NCBI GenBank assembly: GCA_039796575.1
Contig: JBDKJP010000016.1
Location: forward strand, 149,884 to 213,883
Origin: UBA668 sp039796575
GTDB lineage: Bacteria; Actinomycetota; Acidimicrobiia; Acidimicrobiales; Ilumatobacteraceae
Length of the DNA: 64,000 bases
Direction of reading: 5' to 3'
The notes under the pieces were generated by a model that saw only the letters and a list, made by a program, of their open reading frames with translations, was not told the origin of the DNA and did no database searches. Both the position numbers and the translations under genes were made by a program. Below, piece after piece: positions 6,678 to 14,824 of the stretch; positions within the stretch are counted from its first letter, which is position 1; each line of letters starts with the position of its first letter.

Positions 6678-8364
6678 TGGCGCCGGTCTCGGCGCCCTGC
6701 ACGAGCTTGGCGTACTTGCCGAGCACACCCGTGGTGTAGCGGGGCGGGTTCGGCGCCCACGATGCACGACGCTTGGCGATCTCGGTGTCGTCGACGAGCA
6801 GGTCGAGGCTCAGCTCGTGCACGTCGATGCGGATCTGATCGCCGTCGCGCACGAACGCGATGGGGCCGCCGTCGACGGCCTCGGGGGCGACGTGGCCGAT
6901 GCAGAAGCCCCACGTGCCACCGCTGAAGCGACCGTCGGTGATGAGTGCGCAGTCGGCGCCGCGGCCGACGCCCTTCAGCGCGCCGGTGATGGCGAGCATC
7001 TCGCGCATGCCGGGGCCGCCCTTCGGGCCCTCGTAGCGGATGACCAGCACCGTGCCGGGCTCGATGGAGCCGCTGAGGATGGCCTCCATCGCGCCGTCCT
7101 CACCGTCGAACACGCGAGCAGCGCCGGTGAACTCCTTCTGCTCCTGGGTGAGCCCGGCCACCTTCACGACGGCACCCTTCGGCGCCAGCGACCCGGTGAG
7201 GATGACGATGCCGCCCTCCTCGTGGATGGGCTTCGACAGCGGATGCACCACCACGCCGTCGGGGGCCGGCGGGTCGATGTCGGCGAGGTTCTCGGCCATG
7301 GTCTTGCCGGTGACGGTGAGGCAGTCACCGTGCAGCAGGCCGGCGTCGAGCAGCATCTTCAGCACCACCGGCACACCGCCGACGCGGTCGAGGTCGCTCA
7401 TGTGGAACTGGCCGCCGGGCTTCATGTCGGCCACGTGCGGCACCTTCGCCGCGATGCGGTTGAAGTCGTCGAGCTCGAGGTCGACACCCGCCTCGTTGGC
7501 GAGGGCCAGCAGGTGGAGCACGGCGTTGGTGCTGCCACCGAGCGCCGAGGTGACGGCGATGGCGTTCTCGAACGCCTTCTTGTTCATGATCATGCGCGGC
7601 GTGATGCCGAGGCGCAGCAGGTTGACGACGGCCTCACCGGCCATGCGTGCGTCGCTCTCGCGACGACCGTCGATGGCGGGCGGCGACGCGGTGCCCGGCA
7701 ACGACATGCCGATGGCCTCGGCGATGGAGCTCATCGTGTTGGCGGTGAACATGCCGCCGCACGCGCCCTCACCGGGGCACGCCTTCTCCTCGATGGCGCG
7801 CAGCTCGGCGTCGTCGATGGTGCCGGCGGCGTGGGCGCCCACGGCCTCGAACACGCTGGTGATGTCGAGCGCCTTGCCGTTGTGATGGCCGGGCATGATG
7901 CTGCCGTTGTAGACGAACACGCTGGGCAGGTCGAGACGGGCCGCCGCCATGAGCATGGCCGGGATGCTCTTGTCGCAGCCCGCGAGACCGATGAAGCCGT
8001 CGAGGCGCTCGCCGTGCATGACGGTCTCGACCGAGTCGGTGATGACCTCACGGCTGACGAGCGACGCGCGCATGCCCTCGTGACCCATGCTGATGCCGTC
8101 GCTGACGGTGATGGTGCCGAACTCCAGCGGGAACCCGCCGGTGGCGCGCACGCCGTCCTTCGCGTGCTCGGCCAGCTTGCGCAGCGTCATGTTGCACGGG
8201 GTGACCTCGTTCCAGGCGTTGGCGATGCCCACCTGCGGCTTGATCCAGTCGTCGTCGGTCATCCCGACCGCGCGGAGCATGGCCCGCGCGGGGGCCTTCT
8301 GGGCGCCGTCGGTGACGTCGCGGCTGCGGGGCTTCACGTCGACAGGGGTTCCGTCCTGAGTCAT
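6661..8364 (-). CDS. ilvD: Dihydroxy-acid dehydratase
   Basis: 567 aa, the usual length for IlvD/Edd-family dehydratases. The three iron-sulfur cysteines appear in TPCNMTL, AGCDKSIPAM and GEGACGGMFTANTM, and the C-terminal TDGRFSGGTWGFCIGHV motif is intact. The enzyme makes 2-oxoisovalerate and 2-oxo-3-methylvalerate from dihydroxy acids in branched-chain amino acid synthesis. No other ilv genes are in the window, so it is a solitary gene. Start: ATG at 8364 with TAGGTT 6 nt upstream and no ribosome site. The last 17 bp overlap the convergent monooxygenase. IlvD rather than phosphogluconate dehydratase is favoured by motif wording and length. Confidence 0.95.
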   Translation of the reverse strand: MTQDGTPVDVKPRSRDVTDGAQKAPARAMLRAVGMTDDDWIKPQVGIANAWNEVTPCNMTLRKLAEHAKDGVRATGGFPLEFGTITVSDGISMGHEGMRASLVSREVITDSVETVMHGERLDGFIGLAGCDKSIPAMLMAAARLDLPSVFVYNGSIMPGHHNGKALDITSVFEAVGAHAAGTIDDAELRAIEEKACPGEGACGGMFTANTMSSIAEAIGMSLPGTASPPAIDGRRESDARMAGEAVVNLLRLGITPRMIMNKKAFENAIAVTSALGGSTNAVLHLLALANEAGVDLELDDFNRIAAKVPHVADMKPGGQFHMSDLDRVGGVPVVLKMLLDAGLLHGDCLTVTGKTMAENLADIDPPAPDGVVVHPLSKPIHEEGGIVILTGSLAPKGAVVKVAGLTQEQKEFTGAARVFDGEDGAMEAILSGSIEPGTVLVIRYEGPKGGPGMREMLAITGALKGVGRGADCALITDGRFSGGTWGFCIGHVAPEAVDGGPIAFVRDGDQIRIDVHELSLDLLVDDTEIAKRRASWAPNPPRYTTGVLGKYAKLVQGAETGAITNTL

Positions 8365-8370
8365 GGCTGC

Positions 8371-8376
8371 AACCTA
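8371..8376 (-). promoter_or_regulatory. -10 element TAGGTT, leaderless start of ilvD
   Basis: TAGGTT on the minus strand then 6 nt and the ATG at 8364. It lies 33 bp from the -10 box of the divergent GGDEF-EAL gene. Confidence 0.6.
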
Positions 8377-8409
8377 CCCGCCTGTCCTGGTCGGCCACCA
8401 GTGAGGGAG

Positions 8410-8415
8410 TACGGT
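8410..8415 (+). promoter_or_regulatory. -10 element TACGGT, leaderless start of GGDEF-EAL gene
   Basis: TACGGT followed by 6 nt and GTG at 8422. The same hexamer starts the DrrA-like gene at 32829-32834. It chooses the second of two in-frame GTG codons (8401 and 8422). Confidence 0.58.
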
Positions 8416-8421
8416 GACCTC

Positions 8422-11139
8422 GTGGAACGGGATCCAACGCCCTCGTCCCGCGTCGGCCGGTTCGGCCCGCGGTCGCTGACGTTCCGCGTGCTGCTCGTGG
8501 TGCTGGTGCCGATGATCGGCCTGCAGTTCCTGGCCTGGCGCGACCTGCGCACCGAGCGCGACGCCGCGGCGTCCGCCGCGGAGGTGAAGGACCTCACCGA
8601 ACTGCTGCACCGCGCTGCCGATGTCATCGTCCCGATGTCGAAGGAGCTCACGGTCACCAACAGCCTCGTCATCATGCGCAACCGGGGCTACGAGCTCGCC
8701 ACGCTCGAGGCCGCCACCGGCATCGACTACACGCAGGTCCGCGACGAGGCGATGGCGCTGGTCGACGAGACGCTCGAGAAGCTGCGCGTCGACGGCACCG
8801 GCGTGGTGCTCAGCGACGGCACCGACGTGGCGGAGGCGGCGGCCGGGATCCAGACCCAGATCGACACGCTCCGCACCGCGTTCGTCGACGACCCCGACTC
8901 CCTGTCGGGTGCCATCGTCGGTGGCATGGCCGCCGAGATGCTCGACGACCTGTCCACCCTCATCGCCGACATCAGCCACGACGTGCGCTGGACCGCCGGC
9001 GGCGGCGACCTCATCGCCATCAGCGCCGAGACCGACCAGATGGTGGCCGCGCTGCAGCACGCCTCGATGGCCCTCTGGTACGCCGCAGCGGCATCCGTGA
9101 ACGGCGACCCGCAGGACGCGCTGATGCGCATGGTCGAGCAGAACGGCGCGTTCGACGCCTCGCTGCACCAGCTCAAGCAACTGGTCGACCCTGAGCGTGC
9201 CGCATCGGTCGACGAGCTGCGCGGGCTCGGCTCGTTCACGGCGGTCAGCGCCACGCAGAGCCAGTTCATCACGGCGGTGAACGGCGCCGCGCTGGCCGGG
9301 CCGCCGTCCATCGTCACCGACCCCACCGACGTCACGTTGGTGAGCTCGCACCTCGGTGCCTCCTCGGCCCGGCTCGACGACACGCAGATGTTCGCCCACG
9401 AGTTCCTCGACGCCGAGGTGGCGCTGGCCCAGTCGCTGCGCGACGACGCCGACCTCGCGAAGAACATCGCCCTCGCGGTGATGATCACCACCTTCGTCGT
9501 CAGCCTGCTCCTGCTGGTGCTGCTGATGCGCTCCATCCTCCGTCCGCTCGGTCGGCTGATGCGCCAGTCGCGGCGGGTGCAGCAGGGCGACCTCCACCTG
9601 CCGCCGGTGAAGCCGAGCGGCCCCACCGACCTGCGCGTCGTCACTCGTGCCTTCAACGACATGGTGAGCACGCTCCAGGCGTACGAGTCGCAGCTCGACC
9701 GCCTGGCGCGGGGCGAGACGAAGGTCGATCAGCCGTTGCCCGGCCCGCTCGGCGACACGGTGCGCCGCTCGGTCAGCCAGCTGGCCACGGTCACCGCGCA
9801 GCTCCACGCCTCGGAGGCCGCCGCCAACGTGCAGGCCCGCACGGATGCGCTCACCGGGCTCGCCAACCGCACCGCGGCGCTCGAGCACGTGGCGGTGGTG
9901 GCGATGCAGGCCCGCCAGACCGACGAGCCGGGGGCGATCGTGTTCCTCGACCTCGACGGCTTCAAGAGCGTCAACGACACGCAGGGCCACGCCGAGGGCG
10001 ACCGGATCCTCGCCGAGATCGCGCACCGCGTGCGCGACGCCTGCCCCGACGACGTCGTGGCCCGCATCGGCGGCGACGAGTTCCTGGTGCTCATCGAGCG
10101 CGCCGAGTCCATCGCGGCCGTCACCGAGAAGGCACACGGCCTCATCCAGGTCATGTCGGCACCGTGCAGCGGTTCGAAGGGTCAGATGTTCACCCTGTCG
10201 GCCAGCGCGGGCGTGTCGATGATCGACGGCCACCGCGACCCGCTCACCTGCATCGCCCAGGCCGACACCGCGGTGTACCACGCGAAGGAACGCGGCCGCG
10301 GCCGCGTCGAGGCGTTCGACGAGCGACTCTCCGAGGTCATCGAGGAGCGTGCCGAGATGGCGCTCACGATGCGCCAGGGCCTCGCCGAGCGGCAGTTCTC
10401 GCTACGGCTGCAACCCATCATCGACGTGGCCACGTCGCATCCCGTCGGCGCCGAGGTGCTGCTGCGCTGGCACCGCCCCGGCATCGGCGAGATCGGTCCG
10501 GCCGAGTTCATCCCAATCGCCGAACGCACGGGCGTCATCGTCGACCTCGAGACCTGGGTGCTCGAGGAGTCGGTGGCCATCCTGCGCGACTGGCGCATCG
10601 ACCCCACCACGGCGGGCATGCGCCTGGCCGTCAACATCTCGGGCCGCCACATCGTGGAGGGCAACCTCGCACCGCTGCTCGACGAGCTGTGCCGACGGGC
10701 GAAGGTCGATCCGGGCCTCATCGACCTCGAGATCACCGAGACCCACCTGATGGCCGACGTGTACCGCAGCATCGTCGTGGTCGACGACCTCCGTTCGCAG
10801 GGCGTCAACGTGTCGATCGACGACTTCGGCACCGGCTACTCGTCGATGAGCTACCTGCACCGCCTCACCGTCGACGCGCTGAAGATCGACCAGATCTTCG
10901 TCAACGGCATGGTCGACGATCGCCTCGACCGCACCATCGTCGAGCTGCTGCTCCGCCTCGGCGACTCGATGGGGCTGAAGGTCGTGGCCGAGGGTGTCGA
11001 CACCGAGCAGAAGCTGCTGCTGCTGCGCGAGCTCGGCTGCCACTGGGCGCAGGGCTTCCACATCGCCCGGCCGATGGAGGTGGCCGACGCCACCCGCTGG
11101 TTGAAGCAGCAGCAGGCACTCGCCTCGTCGATGACCTGA
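8422..11139 (+). CDS. Membrane GGDEF-EAL cyclic-di-GMP protein
   Basis: 905 aa. Membrane helix at about residues 19-40, an extracytoplasmic helical sensor region to about 345 (no family recognised), a second helix at about 348-370, a HAMP linker, a GGDEF domain with intact GGDEF at 550-554, and an EAL domain from about 640. The EAL motif reads EVL (Glu678 kept), and EITETHLM, DDFGTGYSS and VVAEGVDTEQ are all present, so both cyclase and phosphodiesterase chemistry look possible. Predicted to set cyclic-di-GMP levels in response to an external signal. GTG start chosen from the TACGGT box; an alternative GTG lies 7 codons upstream. A second cyclic-di-GMP enzyme is at 28.3-30.1 kb. Confidence 0.93.
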   Translation: MERDPTPSSRVGRFGPRSLTFRVLLVVLVPMIGLQFLAWRDLRTERDAAASAAEVKDLTELLHRAADVIVPMSKELTVTNSLVIMRNRGYELATLEAATGIDYTQVRDEAMALVDETLEKLRVDGTGVVLSDGTDVAEAAAGIQTQIDTLRTAFVDDPDSLSGAIVGGMAAEMLDDLSTLIADISHDVRWTAGGGDLIAISAETDQMVAALQHASMALWYAAAASVNGDPQDALMRMVEQNGAFDASLHQLKQLVDPERAASVDELRGLGSFTAVSATQSQFITAVNGAALAGPPSIVTDPTDVTLVSSHLGASSARLDDTQMFAHEFLDAEVALAQSLRDDADLAKNIALAVMITTFVVSLLLLVLLMRSILRPLGRLMRQSRRVQQGDLHLPPVKPSGPTDLRVVTRAFNDMVSTLQAYESQLDRLARGETKVDQPLPGPLGDTVRRSVSQLATVTAQLHASEAAANVQARTDALTGLANRTAALEHVAVVAMQARQTDEPGAIVFLDLDGFKSVNDTQGHAEGDRILAEIAHRVRDACPDDVVARIGGDEFLVLIERAESIAAVTEKAHGLIQVMSAPCSGSKGQMFTLSASAGVSMIDGHRDPLTCIAQADTAVYHAKERGRGRVEAFDERLSEVIEERAEMALTMRQGLAERQFSLRLQPIIDVATSHPVGAEVLLRWHRPGIGEIGPAEFIPIAERTGVIVDLETWVLEESVAILRDWRIDPTTAGMRLAVNISGRHIVEGNLAPLLDELCRRAKVDPGLIDLEITETHLMADVYRSIVVVDDLRSQGVNVSIDDFGTGYSSMSYLHRLTVDALKIDQIFVNGMVDDRLDRTIVELLLRLGDSMGLKVVAEGVDTEQKLLLLRELGCHWAQGFHIARPMEVADATRWLKQQQALASSMT

Positions 11140-11154
11140 CCGCGACGGGATGAA

Positions 11155-11160
11155 TAGTGT
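11155..11160 (+). promoter_or_regulatory. -10 element TAGTGT, leaderless start of M20 amidohydrolase
   Basis: TAGTGT, 7 nt, ATG at 11168; nearly identical over 16 bases to the flavin reductase start. It rules out the in-frame ATG at 11150 as start, since that codon lies upstream of the box. Confidence 0.65.
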
Positions 11161-11167
11161 CGTGGGC

Positions 11168-12406
11168 ATGACTGCCTACGATCCCGCCCGCGTCGTCGCC
11201 GACCTCCGAGAGCTCGCCCACCGCACCGGCGGCCCCGAGGGCAGCCGCCGACTCGCCTGGACGTCCGACTGGCTGCAGGCGCGCGCGTTCTTCCGCGAGT
11301 CGTTGGCCACGCTGCCGGTGGAGATCGACGAGGACGAGGCCGGCAACCTGTGGGCCGTCCTGCGCGGCGAGCGGCCCGAGACGCTGCTGGTCGGTTCGCA
11401 CCTCGACAGCGTGCCGAAGGGTGGCTGGCTCGACGGTGCACTCGGGGTGATGGCGGGTGTCGAGCTGCTGCGTGCGTTCGCCGCCGAGGGCACGCCGCCC
11501 ATCACCGTCGCGTTGGTCGACTGGGCCGACGAGGAAGGTGCCCGGTTCAGCCGCAGCCTGTTCGGCTCGGCCGCCTGCATGGGCACGCTCGACATCGAGG
11601 TGCTCCGTGGGCTCACCGACAAGGAGGGCGCGAAGCTGCCCGAGATCCTCGCCGAGCACGGCGTCGACATCGACAACCTCGACGGCGCCCGCACCCGCAT
11701 GGCCGACGTGAAGGCCTACGTCGAGGTGCACATCGAACAGGGCCCCATCCTCGAGGAGAAGGGGCTCGGCATCTGCACGGTCACCGGCACGAAGGGCATC
11801 GAACGCGAGCGCCTCGTCTTCCGTGGGCAGGCCGCGCACGCCGGCACGATGCCGATGGAGATGCGACGAGACAGCTTCCGTGCCGCCGCACGCTTCGCAC
11901 TCGCCATCGCCGAGATCGGCGAACGCCACGCGGGTGTCACCACCGTGGGCCACGCGCAGTGCTGGCCGGGTGTGGTCACCGCCGTCGCGGGCGAGACGCG
12001 CATCACCATGGACATGCGCCACATCGACGCCGTCGCGTTGCAGGCCATGTTCGACGAGGCCCACGAGGCGGCGGCCGCAGCGGCCGAGGCCGAGGGCTGC
12101 ACCATCGAGTGGGAGCACATCTTCCGCATCCCGCCGATGCCGTTCCACCCGAAGCTGCTCGACGCGGCACGCACCGCGGTGCGCGAGGTGGAGGGCCACG
12201 ACGTCGAGCTGCCGAGCGGTGCGTTGCACGACGCGAGCGAGGTCGCACGCGAGATCCCCACCGTGATGATCTTCTCCAGCTCCATCGCCGGACTCAGCCA
12301 CACGAAGGAGGAGGACACGCCCGACCACCATCTCGAGATGGCGGCCGATGCGTTCCACCGCACCTGCCGCACCGCGGCCGACCTGGTGGCCGCGGGCGAG
12401 CTGTAG
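11168..12406 (+). CDS. M20-family amidase/hydantoinase (N-carbamoyl amino acid hydrolase or allantoate amidohydrolase type)
   Basis: 412-aa metal-dependent amidohydrolase. Metal-binding motifs: GSHLDSVPKGGWLDGALGV (His and bridging Asp), DEEGARF (Glu pair), HIEQGP and a C-terminal HTKEE; the dimer-interface arm GQAAHAGTMPM is typical of the AllC/HyuC/beta-ureidopropionase group. These enzymes cut N-carbamoyl groups from L-amino acids, allantoate or ureidopropionate, releasing CO2 and ammonia. There are no purine or pyrimidine catabolic neighbours, so the actual substrate is open. Monocistronic, leaderless start at 11168 only 28 bp after the GGDEF-EAL stop, and followed by a strong hairpin. 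Confidence 0.88.
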   Translation: MTAYDPARVVADLRELAHRTGGPEGSRRLAWTSDWLQARAFFRESLATLPVEIDEDEAGNLWAVLRGERPETLLVGSHLDSVPKGGWLDGALGVMAGVELLRAFAAEGTPPITVALVDWADEEGARFSRSLFGSAACMGTLDIEVLRGLTDKEGAKLPEILAEHGVDIDNLDGARTRMADVKAYVEVHIEQGPILEEKGLGICTVTGTKGIERERLVFRGQAAHAGTMPMEMRRDSFRAAARFALAIAEIGERHAGVTTVGHAQCWPGVVTAVAGETRITMDMRHIDAVALQAMFDEAHEAAAAAAEAEGCTIEWEHIFRIPPMPFHPKLLDAARTAVREVEGHDVELPSGALHDASEVAREIPTVMIFSSSIAGLSHTKEEDTPDHHLEMAADAFHRTCRTAADLVAAGEL

Positions 12407-12433
12407 TTCACGTCGAGCTCTCACCCGACGCTC

Positions 12434-12459
12434 GTGCGGCTCCAATGCGGATGCCGCAC
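12434..12459. terminator. Small hairpin between convergent genes
   Basis: 7-bp stem GTGCGGC / GCCGCAC with a 12-nt loop, 27 bp after the amidohydrolase stop. Probably helps the larger hairpin downstream terminate. Confidence 0.4.
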
Positions 12460-12478
12460 CATCTGACTCCACGGGCCT

Positions 12479-12518
12479 GGTGGGGTCGACACTTCATGGG
12501 TGGCGTGTCGACCCCACC
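12479..12518. terminator. Strong bidirectional hairpin terminator
   Basis: Perfect 14-bp inverted repeat GGTGGGGTCGACAC / GTGTCGACCCCACC with a 12-nt loop, extendable by two pairs. Lies between the convergent amidohydrolase and lipoprotein genes. No U-tract. The most stable inverted repeat noticed in the window. Confidence 0.65.
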
Positions 12519-12535
12519 GGCCTGTGAACCAGGGA

Positions 12536-13315
12536 TCAGGCGATGGCCGAGCACTCCGCGGTGGCGGCGGTGTCGGGTGCCCACAGCATGCGCACCTTGA
12601 ACTCCGCCGTGGCGCCGGCCTCGACCGGCTCGCGCACGACGGTCTTGTCGCCGCCCACGATGGCGCCGGCGGTGTCACGCAGCACGCAGTCGACCTGCGG
12701 CTTCTCGGCCGCGGTGTCGGTGGTGTTGTTCAGGCTGCCGCGGATGTAGGTGAGCTCGTCGACGACGACGTCGGCGGTCTCGAGCGACAGGCCCTGCACG
12801 ATCGACGGATCGCAGGTGGCCGCCGTGGTGAACGAGCGCACCTCGGTGACGGTCGCCTCCATCGAGCCGGGCTCGGTCTCCGTGCCGCCGCCGAGGCCGC
12901 TGGGGGCCACGTTGGCCGCCACGCCGGCGGCGACGAACGCCACCGTCTCGGTCTTGGTGTCGATGAGCGCGCCCGATGCGTCGAGCAGCGCGAACTCCAC
13001 CTTCACGCCGCAGGCCAGCTGCGTCGAGGTGTTGGTGACCACGGCGCCGGCCGAGGTGAAGCGGGTGCCGAGCGAGCTGACGCCGCTGGAGTAGCCGCTC
13101 TCGACCGTGACCGCCTCGGCGGTGGGCGTCTCGCCCGCGGCTGCGGTGGTCTCGCTGGCGGCAGCGGTGGTCTCCGAACCGGCCGCGGTGGTCTCGACCG
13201 CCGCGGTGTCGGCCGTGTCGGTGGTGTCGTCGGAACCGCAGGCGGCGAGGGTGGCGGTCAGTGCGACGGCCACCGCGAGCGTGCGGAGGGTGTGGGGGGT
13301 ACGTATGTTCTTCAA
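12536..13315 (-). CDS. Lipoprotein with Thr/Ala-rich linker, function unknown
   Basis: 259 aa. A lipoprotein signal peptide ends in the lipobox LAAC (about residue 26), then a disordered linker of about 45 residues built from repeats of ETTAAA, then a beta-rich domain (about residues 70-259) with three cysteines and patterns such as VTNTS and YIRGSLNNTT that resemble FxLYD/DUF-type extracellular beta-sandwich domains. It is expected to sit on the outer face of the membrane as a binding or structural protein. The start is TTG, the only reasonable start codon, with TACGTT 8 nt upstream. No operon partner. Function not assignable. Confidence 0.75.
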   Translation of the reverse strand: MKNIRTPHTLRTLAVAVALTATLAACGSDDTTDTADTAAVETTAAGSETTAAASETTAAAGETPTAEAVTVESGYSSGVSSLGTRFTSAGAVVTNTSTQLACGVKVEFALLDASGALIDTKTETVAFVAAGVAANVAPSGLGGGTETEPGSMEATVTEVRSFTTAATCDPSIVQGLSLETADVVVDELTYIRGSLNNTTDTAAEKPQVDCVLRDTAGAIVGGDKTVVREPVEAGATAEFKVRMLWAPDTAATAECSAIA

Positions 13316-13323
13316 GAGAACGG

Positions 13324-13329
13324 AACGTA
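13324..13329 (-). promoter_or_regulatory. -10 element TACGTT upstream of lipoprotein gene
   Basis: TACGTT on the minus strand with 8 nt to the TTG start at 13315; spacing one longer than the common 6-7, so somewhat weaker. Confidence 0.42.
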
Positions 13330-13384
13330 CAAGTGGGTCGCGCGCACGCCGAAATCTTCGGCGTGTGACATGTGTCGCGCCCGG

Positions 13385-14824
13385 TCAGCCCTTCTTCTGG
13401 TTGAGCAGCGCGGTGACGATCTTGCCGTCGGCCTTGCCCTGCGTGGCCTTCATCACGGCACCGACGATGGCACCCATCGCCTTGCCGTCACCGGCGCAGA
13501 ACTTCGCCCACGCGTCGGGCTGGTCGGCGATGGCCTGGTCGACCACCGACTCGAGCGCACCCGTGTCGAGGGCCTCGAAGCCCTTCGCCGCGGCGATGGC
13601 CGCCGCGTCGCCGCCACCGTTGGCGATGAGCTCTGCCAGGATGGCCTTCGCCTGCGTGGCCGTGACCTTGCCCTCGAGCTCGAGGTTGGTGAGGCCGGCG
13701 ATGTCGATGGCCGGCACCACGGGATCAGGGCCGAGGTCGGCGAACGCCTCCTTCACGTACACCAGTGCACGGGCCGCGTCGCCACCGAGGTGGCCGACGG
13801 CGAGCACGTAGTGGTCCTGGCCGCGCTCGACCACGCTCATCACGGCTTCGCTGGTGGCCGCCTGGCCGGTGGTGACCGCGAGGTGCTCGCGGCGTGCGGC
13901 CGGCAGCGGCGGCATGGCGGCGTGCACGCGCTGGATCCACTCGTGCGACGGCACCACGGGCACCAGGTCGGGCTCGAGGAAGTAGCGGTAGTCGTCGGCG
14001 TCCTCCTTCACACGAAGGGTGTGGGTGCGACCGTCGGTCTCGTCCCAGTGCCGGGTCTCCTGGCGCACCTTGTCGCCGCTCTCGAGCAGGTCGATCTGAC
14101 GACGCGCCTCGTACTCGATGGCACGACCGAGCGAGCGCACGCTGTTGACGTTCTTGATCTCGCAGCGGGTGCCGAGCGGCTCGCCGGGCTTGCGCACGCT
14201 GACGTTCGCGTCGACGCGCAGCGAGCCCTCCTCCATCTTCGCGTCGCTCGCGCTGATGGCCACGAGGATGGCGCGCAGCTCGTTGACGTACTGGCGGGCC
14301 TCCTCCGCACTGCGGATGTCGGGCCGGCCGACGATCTCGACCAGCGGCACGCCCGCACGGTTGAGGTCGAGCAACGAGTGGTCGGCACCGTGCACACGAC
14401 CGCCGGTGCCACCGACGTGCGTGCTCTTGCCGGCGTCCTCCTCCATGTGGGCGCGCTCGATGCCGATGCGCCGCCCACCGGGGAGGTCGAGGTACCCGTC
14501 GATGTTGAGCGGCTGGTCGAACTGGCTGACCTGGTACGCCTTCGGCATGTCGGGGTAGAAGTAGTTCTTGCGGTGGAACGTGCACGGCTGGATGGTGCAG
14601 TTCAGCGCGAGGCCGATGCGCATGGCCAGCTCCACGGCCTGCTCGTTGAGCACCGGGAGGGCACCCGGCAGGCCGAGCGTGACCGGGTCGATGTTGGTGT
14701 TCGGCTCGTCGCCGAACCGGTTGGGGCTGGCCGAGAACATCTTCGTGTTCGTGGCGAGCTCGACGTGCACCTCGAGGCCCACCACGAGCTCCCAGTCGCC
14801 GGGGAGGCCGTCGTACTCGCTCAT
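13385..14824 (-). CDS. gatB: Aspartyl/glutamyl-tRNA amidotransferase subunit B
   Basis: 479 aa, the usual GatB length. It activates misacylated Glu-tRNA(Gln) or Asp-tRNA(Asn) with ATP and transfers ammonia from GatA. Family motifs are clear: VVGLEVHVEL at the start, HRKNYFYPDMPKAYQVSQ, and SLRVDANVSVR for the catalytic cradle, with the C-terminal YqeY-like tail domain from about residue 330 that grips tRNA (ending ALLNQKKG). ATG overlaps the gatA stop by 4 nt. Last gene of a gatC-gatA-gatB operon. Very confident. Confidence 0.97.
   Translation of the reverse strand: MSEYDGLPGDWELVVGLEVHVELATNTKMFSASPNRFGDEPNTNIDPVTLGLPGALPVLNEQAVELAMRIGLALNCTIQPCTFHRKNYFYPDMPKAYQVSQFDQPLNIDGYLDLPGGRRIGIERAHMEEDAGKSTHVGGTGGRVHGADHSLLDLNRAGVPLVEIVGRPDIRSAEEARQYVNELRAILVAISASDAKMEEGSLRVDANVSVRKPGEPLGTRCEIKNVNSVRSLGRAIEYEARRQIDLLESGDKVRQETRHWDETDGRTHTLRVKEDADDYRYFLEPDLVPVVPSHEWIQRVHAAMPPLPAARREHLAVTTGQAATSEAVMSVVERGQDHYVLAVGHLGGDAARALVYVKEAFADLGPDPVVPAIDIAGLTNLELEGKVTATQAKAILAELIANGGGDAAAIAAAKGFEALDTGALESVVDQAIADQPDAWAKFCAGDGKAMGAIVGAVMKATQGKADGKIVTALLNQKKG

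Noticed and set aside
6817..8421. Long open 5' extension of the GGDEF-EAL frame, antisense to ilvD
   Set aside because: The translation is low-complexity and lies opposite well-conserved IlvD; the TACGGT box and GTG 8422 give the real start.
13130..13230. Short tandem repeats possibly forming a repeat array
   Set aside because: They encode the ETTAAA-type linker of a lipoprotein; low-complexity coding sequence rather than CRISPR or satellite.
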